Source of the DNA: Limonium bicolor
Taxonomy: Eukaryota > Streptophyta > Magnoliopsida > Caryophyllales > Plumbaginaceae
Assembly: GCA_023374045.1 (NCBI GenBank)
Contig: CM041778.1
Span: 287,533,533 to 287,597,532, forward strand
Direction of reading: 5' to 3'
Length of the DNA stretch: 64,000 bases
The notes below the pieces were generated by a model. It was not told the origin of the DNA and ran no database searches. It saw only the letters and a list, made by a program, of their open reading frames with translations. Made by a program: the position numbers and the translations under genes. Of this stretch, positions 49,321-61,350 are shown piece after piece (position 1 is the stretch's first letter; the number at the start of each line of letters is the position of its first letter).

Positions 49321-50969
49321 ATAAACAGTTTTCGCCCTCCCGCCCAGTCTTCTCATCAGTCTAATCGCGACTGTTCCCCTACCCACCCACTCTCTGTAAA
49401 CCTCGCTCTCACTCCATGTAAACGTTGCTCTCCCTCTGTGAAAAACCTCACTCTTTCCGCTTTATCTCCTCTCAATCGAAACCCAGAAACATCACAATAT
49501 TTACCGCCGCGGCGCCTCTTTCTCTTCCCTCCCGATAATCGATCTTCTATCTTCCGGCATTGGGGCGATGAAGGCAGGCCACATGCATGCGTAGATCGAT
49601 ATTGGCGCCTCTCGCTATCGGTAATTTTGCCCTCAATCTGCGAACAGATATATATATATATATATTATATATATATATATGCATGCCTATCCTTTTTTGT
49701 CATAGATATAATCTTTCGATTAGTAATTAATGTTTGCAAAATCGCACAAACAGGACATACATGCCCTGTCACACGCACGGCGCCTCTGGATTACAACCCC
49801 AACTAGCGAAAGGAACAACATACATGCGCGGTAGATCTTCCGGCACTATTCTTGGGCTAATGAGGTATTTTTGCAAACCAAACTTCTTAATCAGGAAAAT
49901 ACATGCTCTGTTTGTTTGGGGTTAAGGCGTCTGTTTGTTTGGGATTAAGGCGTGAAATATATTGTGTGTGTATTGTTTAGGAATAATTTTGCATGCAAAC
50001 CAAACTGCGGCGCGCATTTGTTGTTAACATATGTGTGCTTGCAAACCAAACTAGCTTGTTAATTAATCAGGAACATATATACTCTGTTTTTTTGGGATTA
50101 AAGGCGTGAAATAAAGTGTACGCGCGTGTGTTTAGGAATAATTTTGCATGCAGACCAATGACCTTGCTGGTTTTTACTATATGTTGACTGTTGTTAATCA
50201 AGGGCGCATATTGTTGTACTATGTGCTGATTTTTACTTATTGGTTGTACAATTAATGGACTTGGGAATTAATGTGTAATATAATGCCTTTCGGCATGCAT
50301 ACAAATATAGTATATATGGCGAAATTAATTTGATTAGATGATTATAGGGTGTATTAATTAATGCTATATATTATATTATAGTATAACCTAGGGTGCAAAT
50401 ATTAGATGACTATAGGATGTATTAATTAGTTACAAAGACATAGCATTACGACAGCTTGCCTGATGTATTCCCCTTCCCCATATTGCTTTTACCTTAACAT
50501 CCACCCAGAAGTTTATCTATGTTTCTACCAATACCAACATCAAAAACTTATAAGTTCCTTCACATTCTTCTCAGATTTGTTATCCGGTCAAGCTAGGCAT
50601 TCCAATTAACCCTCTAATGTTTTGGAAATCTATATGACCACCATTGGCCATATTAGAGACCTCTAGCGCTATTTACAGCTTCTTAATTTCGTGTAGTTAT
50701 TATTTTAGTATCTCTTTACATTTTTTGGCTAGCGCCTATGACCTTCGATCGGCATCAACCTATAATAAAAAAATTGAACTCGGATGGGCCCACCAACTTT
50801 ATTTTCCTTCACGACCTTTCTTCTCTCCTTTTTGATTCCTTTAGTCACCTCTGACTAGTATGTATGCTGTAGAAGCTTCAGTAGACTGAGCAATCAGAAC
50901 TGGACAGCACTGAAACATCACAGAGAAAATCGGATAAAAAGTCAGACGAATTTGGCCGATGTAGACGGT
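49321..50969. other. Non-coding interior of CACTA-2
   Basis: It begins with a CT-rich, leader-like stretch (49330-49640), has an AT microsatellite (49646-49680) and two copies of a segment of about 170 bp (49872-50040 and 50041-50160) containing gcaaaccaaact, atcaggaa and 'aggaataattttgcatgca'. The open frame 49438-49806 runs through the microsatellite and is not convincing. No transposase motif is seen. Confidence 0.5.
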
Positions 50970-51425
50970 TGCTGCCTCTGTTGAAGATGAAAATACCGAC
51001 GATCATGATGATTCTTCTACTGATACAAAAGAGACAGAAGAAGAAAAACATGGTACAAAAGAGACAGAGGCAGATATAGATGAAAGGATGAATGAGAACT
51101 CAGAAAAAGAGAGGTTGAAGAAATTGGCTAAATAGTTAAGTGAGGCTGCCATGAAGTAAAGTCCGGTGACGATTAACGGATTACTGGCATACTTCATAAC
51201 CTTGAATGAAGAAAACGGTTTTCTAGAATAGTGGTATCAGGAGGATAAGAGGAAACTTAGTCAATTATATGGTGGCATGGGGGACTATACGAAGATAAAG
51301 TGGTACCACATCTCCCGGTTGATGAGTTTCATGTGTTATGGATGGAGATGGAGATGGAGAAGGTAGACAGTTCTCCATCTCCAGTTTCGATTGGATCTTC
51401 TTTCAGTTTTGAACATTGATAGGTC
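50970..51425 (+). pseudogene. Acidic coding remnant in CACTA-2, unknown
   Basis: A stretch reading VEDENTDDHDDSSTDTKETE is followed by a charged, coiled-coil-like part (ADIDERMNENSEKERLKKLA), interrupted by TAG, TAA and TAG codons, then a segment with ITLNEENGFLE. After a frameshift near 51290 it reads VVPHLPVDEFHVLWMEMEME and then a stop at about 51418. The composition looks protein-coding rather than random. It could be the end of a CACTA-encoded protein or a captured host exon. I do not recognise it. Confidence 0.45.
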
Positions 51426-51609
51426 TGAGAAATCTTTAAACGCTAGTAGATGACTGTCTGTAGATTGCATGTAGTCATTTGGAATACTAGTCACACTGTT
51501 GATGTGGGGTGCATCGTATCTTTTAAAAAAACTAGATGAAGGTCCCTTGGAAATTAAAAAGATTGAGAGATTCCCCCTGAGTTTGCATGTTAAGCGACTT
51601 TAACAAATG

Positions 51610-51893
51610 ATAGCAATAAGTGACAGTTTTTATGCACAATAAGTGACAGCTTTTATGTTATACTGTAACCTAAGTAGATAACTTTCTACTATGGTTATAG
51701 TATATCATAAAAGCTGTCACTTATTGTGCATAGAAGCTGTCACTTATTGATAGCAATAAGTGACAGCTTCTATGCACAATAAGTGAGAGCTTTTATGATA
51801 TACTATAACCATAGTAGAAAGTTATCTACTAAGGTTACAGTATAACATAAAAGCTGTCACTTATTGTGCATAGAAGCTGTCACTTATTGCTAT
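51610..51893. repeat. 284-bp near-perfect palindrome
   Basis: The left arm (51610 to about 51749) is almost the exact complement of the right arm (about 51754-51893), with centre ATAG. Each arm is itself built of AATAAGTGACAGCTTTTATG-type units in both directions, eight copies in all (near 51616, 51639, 51706, 51730, 51756, 51779, 51847, 51871). It could be a foldback element or MITE. Its right end coincides with the insertion point of LTR G. Confidence 0.9.
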
Positions 51894-54584
51894 TGTAACA
51901 CCCCTCTCCATAATCACGTAATAATCTCTCACGTAGTAATAAATAAAACGTCTTACAGCGGAAGAATAAATAATAACAACAATACTCACTCGGGTGTCAC
52001 CGGCCATTACTCGCCCATGCGAGCAACGAAGCCAAACTACATCCAACTTCCAACATAAACAAACTGCTAACCGCCGTGATAACGAGAAACTCCTATACAT
52101 CATACTAAGTCCATAAATCATAAACATCGACAAGTGAGCATCTACCCAAATCCCAAATATACATAATCTTACCATAATACAATTCACCATCCTCATTGCT
52201 ATACAAATAAATCCCCTGTGAGGTAATCAAATAAACTCTAATTACCCTGTTCCCGCACTTCGGCTTCGGCGATAATCAACAACCTGCATATGGTGTAGTA
52301 TCAGCGATAGACGCTGAGTATGCCGGGCCTGGACCCTAATGGTCACTTAGTCATTTTAACCATCTTATTATTAGATTGGTTTCATGCCTTACCATTTACA
52401 GTTTATAAACAATACTGTAATACACATGTATAATATACATAATCGTCCATCCAAATATTCATAATCATTCAACCATCCATCCAATCCAAACATTCATTTT
52501 AATATCTCAAACAACAATTGTATATCGAACGTATCGAAATAATTCCAGTATAATGTACCATGTACAATTGCCGTAGCGTACAATTTACAGTATAATGTAC
52601 AATGTACAATCGCCGTAGCGTACAGTTTCCATAGTTAATTTAATTTGGCCTTTAAGGCCCCATCCAAACCATGTTTAATTAATACCAGTTGGGCGTCATG
52701 TTAAGACAACCCGATAACCTCACCATGGGCAGTAGTCCTCCCGTACACACAAAGGTGCTCATTTCGCCAGAGGTCCGGAGGCCCCTGACTATTCTCTTAT
52801 GTCTCGTAAGACGTCCATATAAAGGCCGTAGCCACCTGACCCACGATCCAGTTTGGGCTCGTTGGGTATAAACCTGGAGCGGAACCCAATCGGGTACCCC
52901 TTAGTGATCACAAATGCGCAACCAGATAGTTCGTAAACTATACTGGATTCCTCACCTCAACTCATACCATCTCTCTCTCATAATGTTTAAGATCTGCTCT
53001 TAGTCTTATGGAGAGTATAATTTATTAACCAGCGGCCCAATGGGTCACGCATACCTAGAAGTAATCTAAGTCATATTCATGTTCGAGATCCATGCTCTAG
53101 AGACCGACAATGTCGTGACTCGTTCCTAAGTGTTTTACTTAGGTTCACTATATACTTAATATTAATACTATGGTATTATATCAAGTAACCGTCATGTTAT
53201 CACATTAACGTATATGTATGTTTATATAAGTTGATCTATAGTCGACGTAGTGTTAGTCCCGTGGGACGCTCGTGCATAAATAATTAATGCAGTAGCACAC
53301 AATCACATACATGTATCCAAAACACTTAACACACAAGTGATAACAAACAAATCCGAGCCCAAGGAGTTTCCTTAGGACAACTCGGATCAAACCCCTTTAC
53401 ATACCGTTCACCAAGACCTAGGATGCGCAGTGTAGACCACTAGCTCGTCAAGCGTCCTCGTCTGAAGTATGATCTAAATGGTAATAAAACTATAAGTCAG
53501 TCTCCATGACTAACAACATCCGGTATTTGAATAACAAGTAACCCCGACAGTTCATCCCCAGATTTCTACAATTATTTGTTACGGGTTTCTCTAAACCAGT
53601 CGGCTTTGTTACTAAAACTCGTATGTCAAAATATTTCGACTGTTAAGTTTAATTAGTTATTTTTCTTTAATCTTATCCACCATTAATATAGGTACATAAC
53701 CTATAGTTGCATGTATGCATGCATTATTATATTATATTGTATCATTTTCCACCATCCATTATAATACATTGTATTATATAGTCCATTACCTTTAGCAAAT
53801 AATATTTGCATCCAAAAACTTATACCTTATAGTTTGTAACTATTTTTTGTAATAACCACCACCATTATATTATATGGTTTCCAACCATATTATACATCCA
53901 TCCTTATATACATTATTCTTGTATATGTATATATTTACCACGTAGGTAAATTTCGTGAGTTTAATAAACCCTTATATTATATGTTACATTTTATCATCTT
54001 ATATTAGATGATCATTCCCCTTACTTGTATTATATTATACTACTTATATTAAGATTATTATCCTATTATTATGTAACATTTTATGTTGTATATTTACAAC
54101 TCCTAAGGTTTAATCAATAAATATCTTAGTTTATAAATCCTATTTATTTATAGTTTGTCACATTATTTAATGTGAATATCCTTACTTATTTTAATTCCAT
54201 CTAAACCATATAATTGTTATAACATTTATAACATTATAGACCTTAGTTTAAAATTCATATTTCCAACCTTAATAATTTGGTACAGCCCTTGAATTTATTT
54301 AAATTCCATTTTGACCACATAACATTATGTAATGTTATACCATATACCAATATCATTTGATATGATATTTTTATTTCCTTTAACTTATAACCTATAGTTT
54401 TTATACAAAACTATTATATATTGCCGCATAGACATATATATTAAACCTTATTCTTTTCCACAAACCATAGTTTCCTTTATTTACAAAATCACCCCATTAT
54501 TTATACCATGTTATATATACCATTTAATATAACATTTCTAACTTATAAAAAGGGTATAACCTATGGTTATTTTTTGTAAATTCC
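51894..54584 (-). mobile_element. Partial LTR G, minus strand
   Basis: It starts TGTAACACCCCTCTCC. CAGCGGAAG at 51956 and a CAGCG-loop-CGCTG-A hairpin (52302-52316) are family landmarks. It matches F over its first 1.4 kb or so, and the reverse complement of K over 52973-54560. It is cut at 54585 by H. The left duplication would be GCTAT (51889-51893), which is also the edge of the palindrome. The stem-2 part of the two-hairpin module is missing here and in F. Confidence 0.75.
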
Positions 54585-54849
54585 TGAAATACCTCAAACT
54601 TAGATATGGTGTTTAAGTAATAAACTAAGATATAAGAAGGCTAAATAATGCCTTAGAAACATTAAGGAACCATTTTAGTCAAAGAAGATATAAGGAAACA
54701 CCAAAAGAGCAGTTTAAGCAAAAACGTGCTCTAAGCTTGGAGAGACTTGGGTGAGCACCCAAATATTGTTCTAAGACCTTAGTAATATCCTAATGGTCAT
54801 TTTAAACCAATTACCAAAGAAAACCAAGCTTGAGAACAAGTTAAAACAC

Positions 54850-54883
54850 AAAATGTGCTTTAAGGAGTCTTAAAGCACATTTT
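54850..54883. other. U3 perfect hairpin in LTR H
   Basis: AAAATGTGCTTTAAG, loop gagt, and the perfect complement. It is identical to the hairpin in D. Confidence 0.7.
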
Positions 54884-55507
54884 TGAAAAATTGTCTTGTA
54901 AATAGGTTTTGAGTGGCTAAATGTCCATCATTACTCTTTAATTAACATGTGTACTAATTAGTATCACATTAGGAAGTCTAAATCAATGGGAAATAAAAAA
55001 TTTCACAATTATGTGCCTTGTTTAGTGAATAGTAACCAAATAATGCTAGTATAAGACATTAGTCAAAGTAAGTCAATTAAATGGTCAACAAAGACCACAA
55101 TACACCTTGTTTGACCAAGGGGGCCGGTTTTTAAGTGTGACTCACCACACTTATCTAGCTAAGTAATGAATAAAGCAAAAGTAAGTAAATTCACTATTCA
55201 CCTTTAACATAAATATCTTACCTTTACTTACCTCTCTCCTCACCTCTTCATTCTCTCTTGTTTCCACCGGTTTTGAGCTGATCCTCTCTTCTTCTCCAAT
55301 GTGAAGAACAACCTCCATGCTAGCTTCACCTTCCTTTGATTACTACTTACTCATTTTAGCTCCAAAACCAAAACAAAACACATATTCTTCTTAGTTAGCT
55401 CAAGCTCCTTCTTTCTATCTTTTCAAAACTTCAAGAGCCTCATTTTGGAGCCAAGGCAAATCGCCATTAGAGGAGGAAATCCAAGTTTGGAGAGTTCATT
55501 GGCTTCT

Positions 55508-56318
55508 TGATGGGATCGGGGTGCTGACCGAGTAGGTCTGGGGTGTTAGTCTCAGACCAACCCTACTTGGAGATAAGTAATCGCCAAGGAGATAATGCGG
55601 AAGCGTTTTGTGTAAATTGACAAGATAGGATTCTGCTTGTATTGAAATTCAATGTGAATTACAACCTAGCTTCCTATCTTGGGATTCGATAGAGGTACTC
55701 TGTCTCATCCAACACTCGCTCTACTCTCGGCTTAGATCAATGCATAACAAGGAGTAAATGGGAGTGTTTAGTGTGCTCTATAGGTAATAAATACCTAAGC
55801 TGATTGACTAAGTCTCACTAGAATCTCTCGAAAATGATATCTATCTCAATATGACTCGCTCTCTCTAGAAATATGGAAGTGAAGAGCTCCAACGATTACA
55901 AATGACTTCTAGGTGCTTAAATAGTGATAATACCCGAAGTAACTGCTTCTATTTAGTAGCCATAACGTTTAGGATGGTGCTCCACGTCCTCTTGGTCAAG
56001 CATACTCCGAAATTGTCGCAACTACTCTGTAGAGGGACTCGTTCTAGCGCTTTATACCCTTGGCCGCCTTGATTTTCGGGCTTGATCATATGTGAACGTG
56101 TGTGACAGTTTTTTCCATGTTTTTCTCCACGTTCTAACAGTAAAGGCGCGCCTTATAACTTCTAGAACATTCCAGTAGAATATTATGTCACAGAACGACT
56201 CCTTCCACAGTTAGACTCGTTCATCGCCCAGACTTGCTCTGATGCTATTATCAGTGATATTTCTTCTGTCACCAGACTTACTCTGTTGCCATAATCAGCA
56301 AAACCTTAGGTTCCAACA
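55508..56318 (-). repeat. 3' LTR of the Sirevirus (left copy)
   Basis: On the plus strand it starts TGATGGGATCG and ends GGTTCCAACA. Confidence 0.95.
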
Positions 56319-56335
56319 AATTCCCCCTTTTTGCT
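56319..56335 (-). promoter_or_regulatory. Polypurine tract of the Sirevirus
   Basis: On the minus strand AAAAAGGGGGAATT directly precedes the LTR. Similar AGGGGGAA motifs recur at about 56380, 56645, 56761, 56780 and 56965. Multiple polypurine tracts are described for Sireviruses. Confidence 0.75.
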
Positions 56336-58029
56336 GATGATGGCAAAGGGAACCGACTCAGACAAGATGAGATAAAGTTCCCCCTTAAGTTGAGCATCAT
56401 TTATAAGATGATATGAATGCAAACCGCTTGACAGATCGAGTTGGTTGACAACCAAACTACGTCTGTTGAGACTCTTTGTCTGTTGGCAGTTTCTGGATGA
56501 CTTGTTCTGCAGTGGGAGTTACTGTTCGTTAAACTCATACTCTCTTTGACTTGGTGTCTTTTCGCTGCATCAATTTTTAGACCGACTTTTGCTGGTAGGT
56601 AGGCTTTGGCAATCTTCAGCAAAACTCCAATATCTTCATACATTTTCCCCCTTTTTGCTGATGATGTCAAAAATCACTCGAGTGAATCCCGTAGCAAGAG
56701 TTAACCTGTAAAAAAGACACACAAGCAAACAAGCTTGGAAGAACCAGCGTCATTGACTGATTCCCCCTTAGTACAATATTCCCCCTAAGTTTTAGCATGT
56801 CATTTAAGACAAGATCAATGAGAAAAGAGCGTAATAGAATTAAACTAAGCTTAAACAGAAATAGTCTGCTTAACCATCAAGCAAGGCAAAATCCATAAGT
56901 GCAATTCAAGTCTTCCTACCACCAAAAACATTAATTCGTCTTAGTGAGAGTGGGATTCACCGCTTTCCCCCTTTTTGACATCATCAGGCAAAACAGGGTG
57001 AGTCTGTCTGATATCCATAAGCAATCACATGGCTAAATAGCCAACCGACAAAGTTTGCCAAAGTTTGATAAAGAAAACACCGCCAAGATAAACAAAGTTT
57101 GAGATAGGTTTAAAAGTATGGTTAGGGTTGTAGGCTAGGAAATGGGGTGAGGGATTTGGTCTGCATCTTGGTATTGACCCATTCATTTTGAATCTCAAGA
57201 GAGTGCTAGATGTGGCTAAACGTTGTAGTGAAGCGTATTAGCCAAAGTATTCATACCCGTATTTGCAAGCTAGCGTTGCTATGAAGCACAAACCAGAGTC
57301 ACGCAAGTTCCACCCTTGGAAGTGGTGGCTGGAGCAAGAGTATGTCTTCTTCAAATTGAATATAAGTTGAAGAGACGATCGTAATTTGCTTTGTTTTAGC
57401 CTTCTCATGGGATTTCTGTCTTTCTTTCTTTTTCTTTTCTTTCCTTTTTTTTTGGAAATTCACTACAACTACGTGGGTATTTTTGCCAGACGGATTTTGT
57501 CTGCAGATTGACTCTAGCAGTATTTCTTGGTCGAATGAAGGGAAGGGGTTATAATGTATTTAGGTAGTAAGACGTAGTGGGTTTTGCTTCAGTGGTAGTG
57601 GTAGTGGGTTTGGTAAGAGTGGCAAGGGCTTCGGCTGAGATAGTAGTGGAGCTTGGACAAGGTAGGTTGGGTAATCGACTAGGGCTGTAGGGTGAGTTGG
57701 GCATTAGTAATGATGGACCCAAAGTGGATGGGATTTTTGTATGGTGAGACGGTCATGAGAGACTTAGTGATGGTTTTGGGAGTTGGGATAACAATAGTGC
57801 CTTGTTTGGAGGGTTTTTGGCTTTGAGTGGGAGAGTGAGTAGGAGTGGTTTGAGGGTTAGAAGAATATAAGCTTTGGGGTTGTGGGATGGTTGATGTGGG
57901 TGCTTTGGTCGAATTGGTAAAGAAAAACTTGGCGGGTTTTCAATAAACATTTGTAGACAAAGTTTAGTTGAACTACTTAACCAAGGACAGTACGGCGCCA
58001 GAGAGACTATACCTGAGTACCCAGACTCT
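56336..58029 (-). other. Sirevirus region between pol and 3' LTR
   Basis: It holds the extra polypurine tracts and, at 57753-58055 on the minus strand, a proline- and leucine-rich frame (PIRPKHPHQPSHNPKAY) without a recognised domain. Some Sireviruses have an extra open frame at this place; this one shows no membrane or envelope signature that I can name. Confidence 0.5.
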
Positions 58030-59111
58030 GTCTCCAAGAGGGAGAGGAGATACAACCACCCTCAGTTAGAACGAGTCATGCCATGGTGTGTACGAAAAAT
58101 CTCAAATGCAACCATGTGTGATGCCTTGGTAATGATATCAGCAAGCTAGGGTCTGTGAAAACTTAGTTTAATTAGATTAAGTTCATCTCCACATAATCTT
58201 GTAAGAAATGAGAACTCATTCTATGAATTTAGTGCGAGTAAGGAATTTAGAGAACTTGATGACCTTAGCTGGTATTATCATACATAATGGTAACATTTTG
58301 ATCAAAAATACCGTAGTCTTCAAAGTACTTGAAGCTGGAGCGAGTCTGCTTGCTTTCTACACAAGATTTGCAGAGAGAGTCTGCCTGCTTCGGCACATGA
58401 TTCACAGTCGGAGTCTACTTGCTTTCTGCACATGATTCTCATATATATAGCGAAAATCCTTATCATCACACTGCCATATAGCCTTAAGATAACCATTGTT
58501 AGAGGCATAAACCATATTGTCCGTAGATAATAACATAAGATTGGAGAAATCACAAATTTGAGAGACACTAGGGAGACTATGTCCTAAAATACTAATTAAG
58601 TAAACATTGTGAACTTTAAATTAAGAGGGGTTACCAATGGAGCCAATTCTTATGATTTTTTGTGCATGCTGGCTCTAAAAGTAACATTTCCCCCTTGATG
58701 GTCAGAGTGAGTCGTAAACTTATCAAGGTTTCCTGTCATATATCTTGAACAACCACTATCCAGAAACCAAGAGTCATTGTTCCGAGCCACCCTGTCTGCA
58801 AAAAGCTACTGGTTAGTTTTGGGAACCCCGATGTACTTGGGTCCCCTCTTAGATGATAATGAAGAACTATTATAGTAAAGATCACGAGCTTTGATAATTA
58901 CAGACACACGAGATATATTAAATGATAAATCACGATGTTTATTACAAGAATAGTCTGTATGACCATCATAACTAAAATTTATGCAAATTTTCATTGTAGA
59001 GGGAGTCTCACTTACCTAATCATGAGCGGTTTTCTTACCATTGTGAGCCATCAAGCACGTCATACTGGTGGTGCATGACTCGGGCTCCTCTAAGTCGATA
59101 AGATCTTCCAT
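58030..59111 (-). pseudogene. Sirevirus gag-pol remnants
   Basis: Read on the minus strand from 59111: MEDLIDLEEPESCTTSM (late gag), a stop, then a zinc-knuckle-like CINFSYDGHTDYSC in which the second Cys position is Phe. GPKYIGVPKTNQ and a stop follow, then the copia protease motif WFLDSGCSRYMTG. Next is the pre-integrase domain (HNVYLISILGHSLPSVSQIC, 58440-58640). Finally LADIITK near 58120-58145 is the end of a copia RNase H. Integrase core and reverse transcriptase are missing between the last two pieces. Nothing functional remains. Confidence 0.85.
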
Positions 59112-59137
59112 CTTGAGAGATTTGTCAGCCAACACAG

Positions 59138-59149
59138 GCTCTGATACCA
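59138..59149 (-). promoter_or_regulatory. Primer-binding site of the Sirevirus
   Basis: On the minus strand TGGTATCAGAGC, the initiator Met-tRNA complement, lies two bases after the LTR end. Confidence 0.92.
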
Positions 59150-59151
59150 CT

Positions 59152-59962
59152 TGATGGGATCGGGGTGCTGACCGAGTAGGTCTGGGGTGTTAGTCTCAGA
59201 CCAACCCTACTTGGAGATAAGTAATCGCCAAGGAGATAATGCGGAAGCGTTTTGTGAAAATTGACAAGATAGGATTCTGCTTGTATTGAAATTCAATGTG
59301 AATTACAACCTAGCTTCCTATCTTGGGATTCGACAGAGGTACTCTGTCTCATCCAACACTCGCTCTACTCTCGGCTTAGATCAATGCGTAACAAGGAGTA
59401 AAGGGGAGTATTTAGTGTGCTCTATAGGTAATAAATACCTAAGCTGATTGACTAAGTCTCACTAGAATCTCTCAAAAATGATATCTCTCTCAATATGACT
59501 CTCTCTCTCTAGAAATATGGAAGTGAAGAGCTCCAACGATTACAAATGACTTCTAGGTGCTTAAATAGTGATAATACCCGAAGTAACTGCTTCTATTTAG
59601 TAGCCATGACGTTCAGGATGGTGCTCCACATCCTCTTGGTCAAGCATACTCCGAAATTGTCGCAACTACTCTGTAGAGGGACTCGTTCTAGCGCTCTATA
59701 CCCTTGACCGCCTTGATTTTCGGGCTTGATCATATGTGAACGTGTGTGACAGTTTTTTCCATGTTTTTCTCCACGTTCTAACAGCAAAGGCGCGCCTTAT
59801 AACTTCTAGAACATTCCAGTAGAATATTATGTCACAGAACGACTCCTTCCGCAGTCAGACTCGTTCATCGCCCAGACTTGCTCTGATGCTATTATCAGTG
59901 ATATTTCTTCTGTCACCAGACTTACTCTGTTGCCATAATCAGCAAAACCTTGGGTTCCAACA
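59152..59962 (-). repeat. 5' LTR of the Sirevirus (right copy)
   Basis: It has the same ends and length as the left copy and is followed by the target duplication CTTCT. Confidence 0.95.
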
Positions 59963-61350
59963 CTTCTCCATTCTCTTAAGGTAAGGAATATGTAAGAAAA
60001 TCTAGGTTTCCATCATTTTCTTCCCTTGTCTGAAAATTTGTACTCATGGGACTCCATGTTTATGCTTTGTTCTAGCTTGTTTTCTACTCTTCAAAGGATA
60101 AAGGAGGTCCTTCTTGCTTCATATCCAAGCTTGTCTTGAGAAACCAAGGTAAAACAATCAATTTAATTCCTTAAAACACATTTTAACCTAGTTATTTATT
60201 CCTTAAGGTTAGTGTGTTGTTTAGTACTCATTGGAGTCATTGAATATTGGGCAAAGAAAATTTGATTGGTGACCGAGATTGTTCAAGAAAAACCTAAGGA
60301 GAAAAGTTGTGGAGCTTGGAAAAAGAACAAGGTAAATGTCTTACCTTAAGGTGTTTAATGCATTAAGGGATGGGATTTAGGTATATGATGAGTGTAGCTT
60401 AAGGTTTACATTAGAAAAGGGCTATATATAACCTAGGAAAACAATGACTATGTTTGAGAACTTGTGACTAAGGAGCCAATGAGAAAAGAGATAGTTAAAC
60501 AATGTTGATATGAATTACAAGAAGCATTTTATTTCAATGGGAGCCTTGTTGTGTGTATTCGCAGGTTAAAGGAAAATATATGTGGAAATTAAGTGGTTAA
60601 GATTATTGTCATTTAAGGGCCTAAGTGCCAAGCATTTTAAGTTTATACACTATATGATGATGTGGTGTAGTTTTGGTGTAAATTGTGTGTTAAGGTGTTA
60701 TGATGAGAATTTGAGTGATCTTGGTTGTTTGATTGTGAAAAACCAAGTATTTGGGTGTAACAATATACTAGAGAACCCATGGCAAAATTTAGTGGAGAAC
60801 TTAAGTGTTTAAGATGTTCTAAGGAGATTTCATGACTCAGGAAGTCCTAGGAAGTTTTAGAGGTTGTCTTGATGAAAAAGGGTGAGTTTAAGGTGTATAA
60901 TGAGTTAGAATGACCAAGACATGATCTTGGAGGATTTAGGAACCAAATGAATGTACTAGTGTATTTAGGACTTCGGCAAACATTGGTAAACTAGTAGAAA
61001 AGAAATAATGTGTTGGATGATGGTGTCATAAATTTGTGTAGGAACTTTAAGTAGTTGCATAAAGGAATTTTAGGTGGAGAAAGATGCTTGGGAGATGATG
61101 TTATAGTGGTGAGGAAGCATTTTGGCATAGTGGTTATAATAGGTGTGAACCACCACTTAGAAACCTAAAGAGAAACATTACAAGTGTTGACATTATTGCA
61201 AGGAAATAAATAATGACTAAGATGGATATTGATGAGTGAATTAAGGAGTTTAGTGGAGGGCTTAAGGTGTGTTTTAAATGCCCAAACAAGGTTAGCCCAT
61301 GCTAGGAAATGAGATAAGTGTTTAAGGATTTAGAAGATGGGTATTTTGGT

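Larger units (their letters stand above)
48996..51893 (+). mobile_element. CACTA-2 DNA transposon, left end
   Basis: CACTACTGGAAAAAAA at 48996 is a canonical CACTA terminal sequence. The next 320 bp carry short palindromic subterminal repeats such as AACGCTTCTC...GAAGCGTT and 'ttctttatg' (seen at about 49075-49110, 49130-49160, 49178-49205, 49235-49260, 49280-49310), the usual transposase-binding architecture. The preceding three bases (GAG) would be the target duplication. The other end is not visible; LTR G begins at 51894. Confidence 0.85.
55508..59962 (-). mobile_element. Decayed Ty1/copia Sirevirus-like element
   Basis: Two 811-bp LTRs (55508-56318 and 59152-59962) have the perfect duplication CTTCT (55503-55507 and 59963-59967). 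On the minus strand the LTR begins TGTTGGAACC, a common copia start. The primer site and polypurine tract positions also give the minus strand. I count about 17 substitutions between the LTRs (about 2.1 %). The 2.8-kb interior retains gag and protease pieces and a scrap of RNase H, but no integrase core or reverse transcriptase, so a large deletion has occurred. Repeated polypurine tracts and the gag motif style point to the Sirevirus group. Confidence 0.93.

Noticed and set aside
49438..49806. 122-codon frame in CACTA-2 after the subterminal repeats
   Set aside because: It runs through an AT microsatellite (IYIYIY) and shows no family motif.
57753..58055. Envelope-like gene of the Sirevirus
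   Set aside because: The 100-codon frame is proline- and leucine-rich, but I see no signal peptide, membrane anchor or conserved motif to support it.
59138..59149. Possible tRNA fragments at GCTCTGATACCA and at TGGTATCAGAGC (63030)
   Set aside because: These are primer-binding sites next to LTRs; no tRNA cloverleaf surrounds them.
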